Shown here one piece after another: positions 26,952 to 35,584 of a stretch of DNA of 64,000 nt. This stretch comes from Scytonema millei VB511283. GTDB lineage: Bacteria > Cyanobacteriota > Cyanobacteriia > Cyanobacteriales > Chroococcidiopsidaceae. The translations under genes were made by a program, and so were the position numbers. Position 1 is the first letter of the stretch. Each line of letters opens with the position of its first letter. Under the pieces are notes generated by a model. That model saw only the letters and a program-made list of their open reading frames with translations. It was not told where the DNA came from and searched no databases. Where the stretch lies: contig NZ_JTJC03000001.1 in the NCBI RefSeq assembly GCF_000817735.3, positions 124,001 through 188,000 on the forward strand, read 5' to 3'.

Positions 26952-26952
26952 A

Positions 26953-26985
26953 TTATCAGTTATCAGTTATCAGTTATCAGTTATT
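26953..26985. repeat. TTATCAG heptamer array abutting a start codon
   Basis: Four perfect TTATCAG units (26953-26980) begin one base upstream of the start codon of the minus-strand ATPase gene. Confidence 0.85.
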
Positions 26986-27235
26986 GGTGAATCAATTTTA
27001 GATGGTGGATTTTGAATTGGTCATGGGTAATGGGTAAGTCGTAGGTGAGAATTAACTGGTCAGGAGTCACCGGCTCGGTGGTGGTTTTACTGGTTTATTT
27101 ACTGCTCTACATTTAAGCCATCAGCACTGCTCTCTACCCATCGTGGCGATCGATCTCGCGTGAAGTTTCATGTTTAAACCCTTACTCTATGAGTTTTTGA
27201 GTGGGAAATGAAATCGGATTTGGTGTGAGCTAGAT
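26986..27235. other. Intergenic region before the NDH-2 remnant
   Basis: 250 bases with no complete gene. The GGTCATGGGTAATGGGTAAG stretch near 27018 is short-repeat-like. Further 5' parts of the broken oxidoreductase gene may lie here but could not be recognised. Confidence 0.45.
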
Positions 27236-27550
27236 ATGACGATTGATTATCTAGTTTTAGGTTTAGGTAGCACTACGGGTTATTTTGGCGTAGAAGGAGC
27301 AAGCGAGCATTCTTTTTCGTTCCGCACTAGAGAAGATGCGATCGCGTTAGGAAGACATCTACGCGATTATCTCCAAAGAGCAAGTCAAACAGAAGATATA
27401 TAACAACGCCGCACTCTATTGACGTTTGCTGTCTTGGGTGCTGGTTGTTCTGGAGTAGAGCTAGCTGCTACCTTAGCAGACTTATTACCCGATTGGTATG
27501 CTCAAATTGGTGGTAACAAACAAGAAATCCGGGTAGTCATTCTTCTTTGA
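27236..27550 (+). pseudogene. Type II NADH dehydrogenase (NDH-2) remnant
   Basis: One frame from 27236 to the TGA at 27548-27550 reads as the middle of a cyanobacterial NDH-2: IDYLVLGLGSTTGYFGVEG, then FRTREDAIALGRHLRDYLQ and, after an in-frame TAA, RRTLLTFAVLGAGCSGVELA and LADLLPDWYAQIGG. The TAA at about 27401-27403 stands where family members have GAA (Glu), a single-base nonsense change. Only about 105 codons of roughly 400 remain; the N-terminal FAD motif and C-terminal membrane-anchoring part are absent. The NAD-binding GAGCSGVELA is kept. This is a gene relic, not expressed as an active enzyme. Confidence 0.85.
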
Positions 27551-27742
27551 GCCAAGGGCGAACCGAGCCAGAATCCTTCCCAAATACCGCGCATGACTAT
27601 AGTATTCTCATTTGGGCGATCGGCTCGCGCTCTTAGAGTGCTTCTAGTATCAAGCCATTCGACAAATGACCAATGACCAATAGCAGCATTTTGGTAGAGT
27701 GTCGAATATATATCTATGAATTAACATGAAAGAATAACTATT
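27551..27742. other. Short gap between pseudogene and MQO gene
   Basis: 192 bases. Part may be decayed oxidoreductase sequence (GGGCGATCGGCTCGCGCTC). ATGACCAATGACCAAT-type repeat units occur near 27667. No gene was seen. Confidence 0.4.
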
Positions 27743-29128
27743 ATGACGAGCGATCGCAACGGCTTAGAAATGTTATTGGATCGAGACAAACCGACAGTGC
27801 AATCTGAAAATCTTCCTTATGAAGTGGCTGTCATTGGAGCTGGTATTTCTGGAACTGCTTTGCTGTATAGCTTAAGTAAGTATACTAATGTAGAGCGGAT
27901 TCTCTTAATAGAAAAAGAATCAGAAGTTGGCTTATGCAATTCTCATAAAACAATGAACAGCCAAACGCTTCATTTTGGCGATATAGAAACTAACTATACT
28001 CTAGAAAAAGCTCAAAAAGTGAATCGAGCTGCAACTTTAGTCAAAAACTATCTTTTAAGGAACGACACCAGCCAAAAAAGCTATAGCAAGTACCATAAAT
28101 TAGTCTTAGCTATTGGAGTAGAGCAAGTTCAAGAACTGCGAGATAGATACAGAGAATTTCAATCGTTATTTCCGCAATTAAAATTAATTCAAAAACCAGA
28201 CATAGAGGCAATTGAACCTAATGTTATTAAAGATAGAAAGCCTGACGAAGAAATTATAGCTTTATATTCTGAATCAGGCTACACAATAGATTTTCAGGCA
28301 CTATCTCGCTCGTTTTTGGAAAACTCAATTGAAACTAAAAAAACAATTGACATTCTAATGTCAACAAAAGTTAAGTTTCTCAAAAAAGCGCAAGATTTAT
28401 ACTATATACAAACCGATCGAGGAACATTTTCGGCGAAAACCGTGGCTTTTGCCACTGGAGCATATAGTCTTTTATTTGCCAAAACTCTAGGTTATGGAAA
28501 AGATTATGCCCTTTTGAACGTAGCTGGAAGTTTTTATTTCTCACCAGGTGTTTTAAATGGCAAAGTCTACACCGTACAAATGAAAAAAATTCCCTTTGCT
28601 GCTATTCATGGAGATCCGGAAGTTCACGACCAAAGCCTGACTAGGTTTGGTCCCACCGCCAAAGTCACTTTACTATTAGAGAATCGCAAATATGCTACTG
28701 TTTTAGACTATCTTAAAACAGCAGGATTCAGTATTAATGCTATTATTAGTTTCTTAAATATACTATCAGATCCAACCATTTTTAAATATATTTTGAGGAA
28801 TTTAATTTACGATCTACCGTTAGTCGGTAAAAGACTATTTCTAAAAGAAGCACGTAAGATTGTTCCTTCTTTACAACTGAGCGAATTACAATTTGCTGAA
28901 GGTTATGGAGGAATCAGACCCCAAATTGTTAATACAAAAACTAAGCGTCTTGAAATGGGAGAAGCGAAAATTGTTGGAGAAAATATTTTGTTTAATATAA
29001 CTCCTTCTCCTGGTGCTTCTACTTGCTTGCAAAATGCCGAATACGATACTGATAAAATTGTCGCTTTTTTAGGCTCGCAATATACATTTAATAAGCAACA
29101 ATTCTGGAAAGATTTAGGAGATGAGTAA
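27743..29128 (+). CDS. mqo: Malate:quinone oxidoreductase, epsilonproteobacterial type
   Basis: 461 residues. The N-terminal FAD site is GAGISGTALLYSLSKY. Long segments match the MQO of Helicobacter as I recall it: NSQTLHFGDIETNYT, VAGSFYFSPGVLNGKVYTVQ, PFAAIHGDPEVHD, RFGPTAK, a YGGIRPQ segment near the C-terminus, and ITPSPGASTCLQNAE. The expected reaction is malate to oxaloacetate with electrons to the quinone pool at the membrane surface. It differs from the gammaproteobacterial MQO motif set. It stands alone after an NDH-2 pseudogene, another quinone-reducing flavoenzyme. No clear ribosome site precedes ATG 27743. Substrate assignment rests on family similarity. Confidence 0.82.
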   Translation: MTSDRNGLEMLLDRDKPTVQSENLPYEVAVIGAGISGTALLYSLSKYTNVERILLIEKESEVGLCNSHKTMNSQTLHFGDIETNYTLEKAQKVNRAATLVKNYLLRNDTSQKSYSKYHKLVLAIGVEQVQELRDRYREFQSLFPQLKLIQKPDIEAIEPNVIKDRKPDEEIIALYSESGYTIDFQALSRSFLENSIETKKTIDILMSTKVKFLKKAQDLYYIQTDRGTFSAKTVAFATGAYSLLFAKTLGYGKDYALLNVAGSFYFSPGVLNGKVYTVQMKKIPFAAIHGDPEVHDQSLTRFGPTAKVTLLLENRKYATVLDYLKTAGFSINAIISFLNILSDPTIFKYILRNLIYDLPLVGKRLFLKEARKIVPSLQLSELQFAEGYGGIRPQIVNTKTKRLEMGEAKIVGENILFNITPSPGASTCLQNAEYDTDKIVAFLGSQYTFNKQQFWKDLGDE

Positions 29129-29226
29129 GGATAATAGGGAGTAGGGAGTAGGGAGGCAAGAGAGCTGAGGGGGCTGAGGGAGAGAATATAAATTCGTTAT
29201 CTCTACTTCTTACTACACATAAATCA
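29129..29226. repeat. Short repeat tract after mqo
   Basis: GGGAGTAGGGAGTAGGGAGG at about 29138 and AGCTGAGGGGGCTGAGGGAG at about 29163 are units shared with other gaps. Confidence 0.65.
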
Positions 29227-29250
29227 AGAGATGTGCTACGGCACATCTCT
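29227..29250. terminator. Convergent hairpin between mqo and the hmp operon
   Basis: AGAGATGTGC pairs exactly with GCACATCTCT around a TACG tetraloop. It lies at the convergence of the two transcription units, so it may terminate both. Confidence 0.65.
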
Positions 29251-29278
29251 TCTAGCAAACTGAAACTAACTCAATTGC

Positions 29279-32200
29279 CTACATACTACTAGCATTACTA
29301 ACAGCAATTAATACCTCACCTTTAAGCATTCTCTGAGCGCCATCAAGCAATGCTTCTTCTAAATATGGTTTAGTGAAGTAGCCGCTAGCTCCTAACTGGA
29401 GTGCCATTTGGCGGTGACGGTCGGAACCCCGCGATGTCAACATGGCTATTGGTAGTTGACTCAATCTCTCCTCTTTTTGCATCCGCGATAGCAACTCTAA
29501 GCCATCCATTCTTGGCATTTCAATGTCGCAGAAAACTAAGTCGCAAGGTAAACCATCGCGGAGCTTGTCCCAAGCTTCCTGACCGTCACGCGCTTGTTCC
29601 ACACGATAGCCAGCATTGGTAAATGTCATCGACAACAGCTCGCGGACGGTAATCGAATCATCAATAATTAGTACTAATGGTTCTGTTTTAACTGGCGCTG
29701 CTGGTATTGGTGGTGCAGGAATATGTCTGGGCGACCAAACAGTACCTCTACCATCTTTCTGAATCCGTCCTACAGATAGATCGATTAACTCCAATACATC
29801 TGCGATCGGCACGATCCGACCATCCCCCAAAATTGTAGCACCAGCAATTCCCACGGGCTTGGGTGCAGGCGCTTCAAATTGTTTAATGACAATTTCTTGT
29901 TCGCCTAACACTTGGTCAACTTGGAGCGCAAAGAATGTATCGGCAGAACGGAGAATCACAATTGAAATAGCGTTATCGTCGCGGCTGCTGCCATAAATGC
30001 TACCTCTACCTAATTGGCGAGTGAAACCAAGCAATTCTTTTAAGGGTCGGAATGGTAACAAGGAATCGCGCCAAGGAATGCAAGTCTGTCCCTCTGCGTT
30101 GGTGACGATATCATTCAGGGGAATGTCTATCATCTGTTCCACGCCGTCCATCGGGAATGCAATGCGAGCCTTATCGCTCACGCAACAAAGTGCTTTACAA
30201 ATACTCAGTGTTAGAGGCAGACGAATCGTGAAGGTTGTTCCCTTGCCCAGAGTGGAATCAGTGTGAATTGTACCCCGCATTTGTTTGAGGCTAGTCAGCA
30301 CCACATCCATCCCAATACCTCGTCCGGCAAATTGATCTACTTGCTCTTTGGTGCTAAAACCTGGTTGAAAGATCAGGTTAAAAACATCCAAACGATCCAT
30401 GCTGTCTGCTTCTGCTGAGGTAATTAGCCCATTTGCGATCGCTTTTGCCTTCACTTTTTCTGGATCGATCCCAGCTCCATTATCGCTAACGGTAATTACA
30501 GTCTGATTGCCTTGGTGAAAAGCGCGAATTGTAATTTTGCCAGCCGCAGCTTTGCCTTTAGCAGTTCGCTCATCTGGGGTTTCAATTCCGTGAGTAATCG
30601 CATTGTTGACTAAGTGGGTCATGGGGTCGTAGAGTTGCTCTAAAAGCCCCTTGTCAATCAAAGTCTCGTTGCCTTCTACTTGTAGTTCTGCTTGCTTGCC
30701 GTATTTGAGAGCAATGTCACGCACGGCTCTAGGCAACCGTTCGGCAATTTGACTGAAGGGAACCATTCGCGATCGCGTGATCCCTTCTTGCAAGTGGGTT
30801 GTCACTTGGCGGAAGTTGCGCGCTACTTGCTCGGTTTCACCCGTGACAAATTCAATATCCGAAGAAGCCTCGCGTACCCTGACGATCAACTCGATCATTT
30901 CCTGTGCTAAGGTATGGAAGCCTGTAAAGCGATCCATTTCTAGTGCGTCAAAGTTGACTCCAGTAGCGTGCCGTTCCTCTACTGAGGCAGAATTGCCATC
31001 TGGAACTGAAATTAGTTTTCCTGCCTGACGACTATTGAGCAGGGATGCTTCTAAGAGCGATCGCTCGTATAGTTCCTGCATCCTCGTACCCACATCACCC
31101 AACTGCTGGACTTGGTGCAGCAAGTTGTCGAGGAACTGCCGCAGCCTTTCTTGATCTTGCTCTAAGCTATTCCGGTATACGACTAGCTCCCCAACCATAT
31201 TACCAATACTGTCTAGTTGCTTTACTGGCACGCGCATCATCTGCTCGAAGGCGGGACGGCGAGGGCTAGGGGACGCAGCTGCTGGTTGCGTTGCTGCTGG
31301 CGCTGGTTGAGGTGCAACTACGTTGGTAGTTTTCGCCGGACTCTTGTGTAATAACTGTTCCAAATCGCCAAAGTCATCACTGCTGGGAGCTGTGGTAGTA
31401 GCTGCTGCAACTTTAGGAGTTTCCTGCAAGAGTAAGTCTAAATCGCCAAAGTCATCATCACTGCTGGGAGGCGTGGTAGTAGGTGACTCGATCGCAGGTA
31501 CGATTGGAGATGAGCTTAAATCTAATAAAGCTTCTGCCGTGGCGATCGCATTTGTGACTGATTCTTCCTCATGCAATAAAGCATTTAGTTCGGGAAAATC
31601 ATCATCTGTTGCCAACTGCGAGTCAGCCAGAAAATCTGCTTGGGCTTCTCCTAGCAAGACATCATTTTCAGTTGTATCTTGGCAGATAGATTCCACCACG
31701 GACATTAGCTCTGTAATGTTCTCATCGATGATATCCGCAGTGGAAGTAGAAAATAGCTCGGCATCACTTTCAGCCATTTCAGCCATGAAATCGAAGTTAT
31801 CGCCCAACTCCAAACTCGGTTCGAGTTCAAAGCTGAGAATATCTTCGTTCTCAGTTTGAGTGAGATCGCTAGCCAAACTTAATTCTGTTTCCCCAACATC
31901 CCAGGCGGCGCTTGTAATAGAACTCTCATCATCTATGTCGCTGCCAGTGTCCCAGTCCACCATCAGTTCGGTACTGCTGAAATCGTCTGTCGCTGTCAGC
32001 GATGTGTCGGTGAGTAAATCGCTGCTAGGCTCTAATTCTATATTGAAAGAATTATCTAATTCTTCTACCGTTTCTTCTACCGTGGCAGAGTCAAAGCCCA
32101 TCTCTAAGGTTTCGCTGCCAGTATCCGATTGCGCGAGCGATTCTGTATCTTCTGTAGAAGTTTCGACTACTAAGTTTTCGGCTACTAAGTTAAAGTTATC

Positions 32201-35200
32201 GCCTAACTCCAAACTCGGTTCGAGTTCAAAGCTGGGAAGTTCTTCGTTCTCAGTTTGATTGCTATCAAAATCTAAACCTAGTTCTGCTTCCCCAACATTC
32301 CATGTCGTACTAGGAGTGATATTTTCATCATCTTCCCCGACATCCCATGTCGTAACAGGAGTGGTACTTTCCTCATCAACAGGTACTGATGCTGATTGTG
32401 TGAATAGCTCTAAGTTAGATGCGTCAAAACTGGTACTGTCGCTCAACTCGATCGTAGTGGAATCAACCCCGATTTCTAGGGCTTCACTGCTAGTATCCCA
32501 CCCTGTCATCAGCTCGGCACTACTGAAATCGTCTGCTGTTGTTAGTGATTCGTTGGTGAGTAGATCGCGATCGGACTCTAATTCTGAGTTGAGAGTGTCA
32601 TCTAACTCGATTGTGGCAGAGTCAAAGCCTATTTCTAGAGTTTCGTTACCAGCATCCCATTGTGCGATCGATGCTGTATCTTCTATAGGCACTTCATCTG
32701 TTGATTCTGCCTGCATAAAAGAAGAATCAATGTTTGTTAGTGCTATCTCTTCTGAAGTGGGAGAAGTCAATAAATCAGCAGTACTATCAAAGCCTAATTC
32801 ATCACTATCCCATTCCGATTTAGGGATGCCACTACTGTCGTCCCACTGGGAATTAGCTTCTGTTTCCAAACCAAGCTCGTTACATAATTCTAGATTAGAA
32901 TTGGCTTCTAAACCGAAACCATCACCTAGTTCCAAACTAGAATCGATTGTCAAATCAAGCTCGTTCCCTAGCTCCGAACTGGAATCAGCTTCTAAATCGC
33001 GATTCTCGCCTAGTTCTAGACTAGAATCAGCGTCTAAACCAAAGCTCTCACCTAGCTCCAAGCTATGACTAAAATCGGTTGTCAAATCAAGGCTCTCGCC
33101 TAGTTCCAGACTAGAATCGGCTGCTAAACCGAAACCATCACCTAATTCCCAGCTATGGCTGGAATCAGTTGTCAAATCAAGGTTCGTGCCTAATTCCAGG
33201 CTAGGGCTAGAATCAGCTGCTAAACCACAACTTTCACCTAATTCCAGGCTAGGGCTAGAATCAGCTGCTAAACCACAACTTTCATCTAGCTCCAAACTAG
33301 AATCGGTTGTCAAAGCAAGACTCTCACCTAATTCCATTTCTGTAGAGTCGAAACCCATCTCTAGGGCTTGGTTGCCAGTATCCCATCCTGCCATGAAGTC
33401 TGGATTGCGATCGTCGGCTATTGATGTCAATAGTTCTAAGCTAGATTCAGTCCCAAAACTAAGCTCGCTGCTCGACTCCATTGAAGAAAAGCCAAGTTCT
33501 AACTGCCCTACATTACTATCATCCCATCCTTCATTAATCTTAGGAGCAATGTTGTCAGTTTCTAAGCATAAATTATTATCTATTTCAGGAACTAAATCGC
33601 AATTTAATTCTACTGCTTCAATCTCATGGTTCCATTCGGTCAATGATTCTGTAACATCATTATCAGCATTGATTGTAAATATTGGTGTTACACTTGCTGG
33701 ATATGCGATCGCGGCTAAATCAAACTCTGATTCAGTCAACTCAGATTCTACTTGTGGCACAAAAGCAATCAAGTCATCTGACATAGCCAATTCATTGCTT
33801 AGTTCAAGCTGTATTTCTGTATCGGCGATCGCTTCTACCGAACTATCGACAACAGCTTCGGAGCCTAATGTTTCGAGCTGCGGTAAGCTCTGAGTTTCCT
33901 CTGTCCACAACTGATTTATATTGACATTTTCTGAATTATCTGTGGGATGCGTTGCTTCCAGAGATGTAACGTCATCTAAACCTGCTGTTGGAGCGCTAAA
34001 CAAATTCAAAAAAGCAGGTTCTTCGTCAATTGAATTTAGAGAAATATCTTGGGCTTCAGTAAATAAATTATTGAGCGCTAAAGTCTCTTCAGAAGAAATT
34101 GAAGATGGCGATTCAATATCTTGAAGCGAGATATCATCAGAGCGATCGTTGATGACATCTAGCAGATCGGTTGTTTCTTGCCAAAGTTGATTATTGCTGT
34201 CCGACTTGGGAGTAAATAAGCTGCTAAGAGCGTCATCATCTGACAAGTTGTCCAGTTGTTCTTCTGTAGAGAATGCTATTTTGACTTCATTATCAACAAT
34301 CGCAGGAGGTGTGAAGATATCCGCTCCTAAAACGAGAGAATTTTCAGTAAACTGATTCTCGTTTAACTCAAAACTATTGCTATTGTTTTCTTCCCAATCC
34401 AGTAAGAAAGTATTAATCGACAACGATTGCAATTGTTCGCAGATGATAATTTCATCTGCACGGTGAGCGAGAATGAGTTCCTGTGCTTGTTTGAGTTCGC
34501 GAATAATGACTGGAGCAAGAGTACGATAAGAGTTGTCGGCATTGGCGATCGCTCCTGCTGCTGTTTCGCACAACGTCAACCAGCCAGATAAGTCATATTC
34601 CACTCCCATCTCAGCGAGTCGGGTACAGCACGCCTGAAGTTCTTGGCGCGTTTGAGATGTCTCCGGCTGCTTAAATAGTTGTAACAACTCTCTGAGTGTT
34701 TCTGGGACGCTGTACTCAAAAGCGGATGCGATCGCTGCTTGCGCATCCGCAGTAACCGCAGGCATGGGTAATTCATCTGGATGCATACTACCACCAGCTT
34801 GTCCCACAAGTACAGATAGTTGATGTTCCAGAGCAGCAAACACTGGTTCGACTTCTGCCATTAACCGACTGGCTTCACCATCGCTTAAGTTAGAGCCATT
34901 TTGAAGTTGCTCCAAAAGTGCCTTTAAATTATCGAAAACTTGCAAAAATAATGATTCTAGAGTTTGCTCGATCTGAATCGACGGACACTCTTTCAAAATT
35001 TTGAAAAAATCTTCCAAGCGGTGAGCTGTACGCTGGATGCTATTCAGCCCCAGCATTGCTGCTCCCCCTTTAATTGAGTGAGCAGCTCGAAAGATTTCAT
35101 TTACCATCTCCGAATCTGCAAGCGTACTTTGCAGATTTAACAAGCCTTGCTCAATCGTATTTAGGTGGTCGTTGGCTTCTTCGAGAAAATAGCCCAAAAT

Positions 35201-35224
35201 CCGCTGTTGTTGTTCCGGCAGCAT
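29279..35224 (-). CDS. hmpE: Giant CheA-like hybrid histidine kinase/response regulator of the hmp/pil chemotaxis operon
   Basis: 1981 residues, far longer than usual CheA. Order: HPt (1-110, phospho-His H49 in AHSIKGGAAMLG), a helical segment (about 165-265), a huge Asp/Glu/Ser-rich low-complexity region (about 280-1300), CheA dimerisation (about 1325-1480), ATPase (about 1525-1665; NNAITHG, DNGAGID, GRGIGMD), CheW-like (about 1670-1820) and REC (about 1848-1970; D1900 in VFCDIEMPRMDG). Residues about 625-783 contain eleven 14-16-residue ELGE...DSS units. It should relay phosphate to the CheY-like proteins encoded upstream, controlling type IV pili. It is last in the operon, 360 bases after hmpD. 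Equivalent names are pilL/Hik36-type in Synechocystis. Confidence 0.9.
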   Translation of the reverse strand: MLPEQQQRILGYFLEEANDHLNTIEQGLLNLQSTLADSEMVNEIFRAAHSIKGGAAMLGLNSIQRTAHRLEDFFKILKECPSIQIEQTLESLFLQVFDNLKALLEQLQNGSNLSDGEASRLMAEVEPVFAALEHQLSVLVGQAGGSMHPDELPMPAVTADAQAAIASAFEYSVPETLRELLQLFKQPETSQTRQELQACCTRLAEMGVEYDLSGWLTLCETAAGAIANADNSYRTLAPVIIRELKQAQELILAHRADEIIICEQLQSLSINTFLLDWEENNSNSFELNENQFTENSLVLGADIFTPPAIVDNEVKIAFSTEEQLDNLSDDDALSSLFTPKSDSNNQLWQETTDLLDVINDRSDDISLQDIESPSSISSEETLALNNLFTEAQDISLNSIDEEPAFLNLFSAPTAGLDDVTSLEATHPTDNSENVNINQLWTEETQSLPQLETLGSEAVVDSSVEAIADTEIQLELSNELAMSDDLIAFVPQVESELTESEFDLAAIAYPASVTPIFTINADNDVTESLTEWNHEIEAVELNCDLVPEIDNNLCLETDNIAPKINEGWDDSNVGQLELGFSSMESSSELSFGTESSLELLTSIADDRNPDFMAGWDTGNQALEMGFDSTEMELGESLALTTDSSLELDESCGLAADSSPSLELGESCGLAADSSPSLELGTNLDLTTDSSHSWELGDGFGLAADSSLELGESLDLTTDFSHSLELGESFGLDADSSLELGENRDLEADSSSELGNELDLTIDSSLELGDGFGLEANSNLELCNELGLETEANSQWDDSSGIPKSEWDSDELGFDSTADLLTSPTSEEIALTNIDSSFMQAESTDEVPIEDTASIAQWDAGNETLEIGFDSATIELDDTLNSELESDRDLLTNESLTTADDFSSAELMTGWDTSSEALEIGVDSTTIELSDSTSFDASNLELFTQSASVPVDEESTTPVTTWDVGEDDENITPSTTWNVGEAELGLDFDSNQTENEELPSFELEPSLELGDNFNLVAENLVVETSTEDTESLAQSDTGSETLEMGFDSATVEETVEELDNSFNIELEPSSDLLTDTSLTATDDFSSTELMVDWDTGSDIDDESSITSAAWDVGETELSLASDLTQTENEDILSFELEPSLELGDNFDFMAEMAESDAELFSTSTADIIDENITELMSVVESICQDTTENDVLLGEAQADFLADSQLATDDDFPELNALLHEEESVTNAIATAEALLDLSSSPIVPAIESPTTTPPSSDDDFGDLDLLLQETPKVAAATTTAPSSDDFGDLEQLLHKSPAKTTNVVAPQPAPAATQPAAASPSPRRPAFEQMMRVPVKQLDSIGNMVGELVVYRNSLEQDQERLRQFLDNLLHQVQQLGDVGTRMQELYERSLLEASLLNSRQAGKLISVPDGNSASVEERHATGVNFDALEMDRFTGFHTLAQEMIELIVRVREASSDIEFVTGETEQVARNFRQVTTHLQEGITRSRMVPFSQIAERLPRAVRDIALKYGKQAELQVEGNETLIDKGLLEQLYDPMTHLVNNAITHGIETPDERTAKGKAAAGKITIRAFHQGNQTVITVSDNGAGIDPEKVKAKAIANGLITSAEADSMDRLDVFNLIFQPGFSTKEQVDQFAGRGIGMDVVLTSLKQMRGTIHTDSTLGKGTTFTIRLPLTLSICKALCCVSDKARIAFPMDGVEQMIDIPLNDIVTNAEGQTCIPWRDSLLPFRPLKELLGFTRQLGRGSIYGSSRDDNAISIVILRSADTFFALQVDQVLGEQEIVIKQFEAPAPKPVGIAGATILGDGRIVPIADVLELIDLSVGRIQKDGRGTVWSPRHIPAPPIPAAPVKTEPLVLIIDDSITVRELLSMTFTNAGYRVEQARDGQEAWDKLRDGLPCDLVFCDIEMPRMDGLELLSRMQKEERLSQLPIAMLTSRGSDRHRQMALQLGASGYFTKPYLEEALLDGAQRMLKGEVLIAVSNASSM
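32875..33350. repeat. Degenerate tandem repeat in hmpE (42-48 bp units)
   Basis: About eleven units encode ELGE..(G/D)L..DSS peptides. Two adjacent 48-bp units, 33191-33238 and 33239-33286, differ at one base, so expansion is recent. Larger duplicated blocks with W(D/N)xG and ELEPSLELGDNF occur at about 31790-32700. Confidence 0.85.
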
Positions 35225-35584
35225 AATAATTATTTTGAGTTTTGAGTTCTAAGTTTTCAGGTAAGAGAATTAGTTTTGAGTTAAGAAATTATTTTGAGTT
35301 TTGAGATCGAAGGATAGTATTGAGTTGAGGTTGTAGCCATAAATCAATACTTGACAATAAGTGAAAAAATAGCAATAGACAATTTCATCCCTACTCGTGT
35401 TAAACTCAAAACTCAGTAGAATTGGGCGAACATAGAATTCCAAACACTCAGTTAAGAACATTATTCGTACTATTTAACTGAAAGTTTTTGATTTTGGAAT
35501 TCCTTTAATTAATTTAGGTTATTACATTCCAAAATTCCAAATTCAAAATGGAATCGCCCTTTGCTACCATTCAAAACACCATAG
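35225..35584. other. Gap inside the hmp operon with short A/T-rich repeats
   Basis: 360 bases between hmpD and hmpE. TTTTGAG words recur on one side (35233-35310), and AATTCCAAAATTCCAAATTC (about 35524) is a run of variant heptamers. A long gap within an otherwise tight operon suggests hmpE may have its own promoter. No gene was seen. Confidence 0.5.

Noticed and set aside
31323-33893. Four long plus-strand reading frames opposite hmpE
   Set aside because: They lie exactly opposite the acidic Ser/Asp/Glu repeat region and consist of Ser/Lys-rich low-complexity sequence. The bias follows from the codon pattern of hmpE on the other strand; no family motif or ribosome site was seen.
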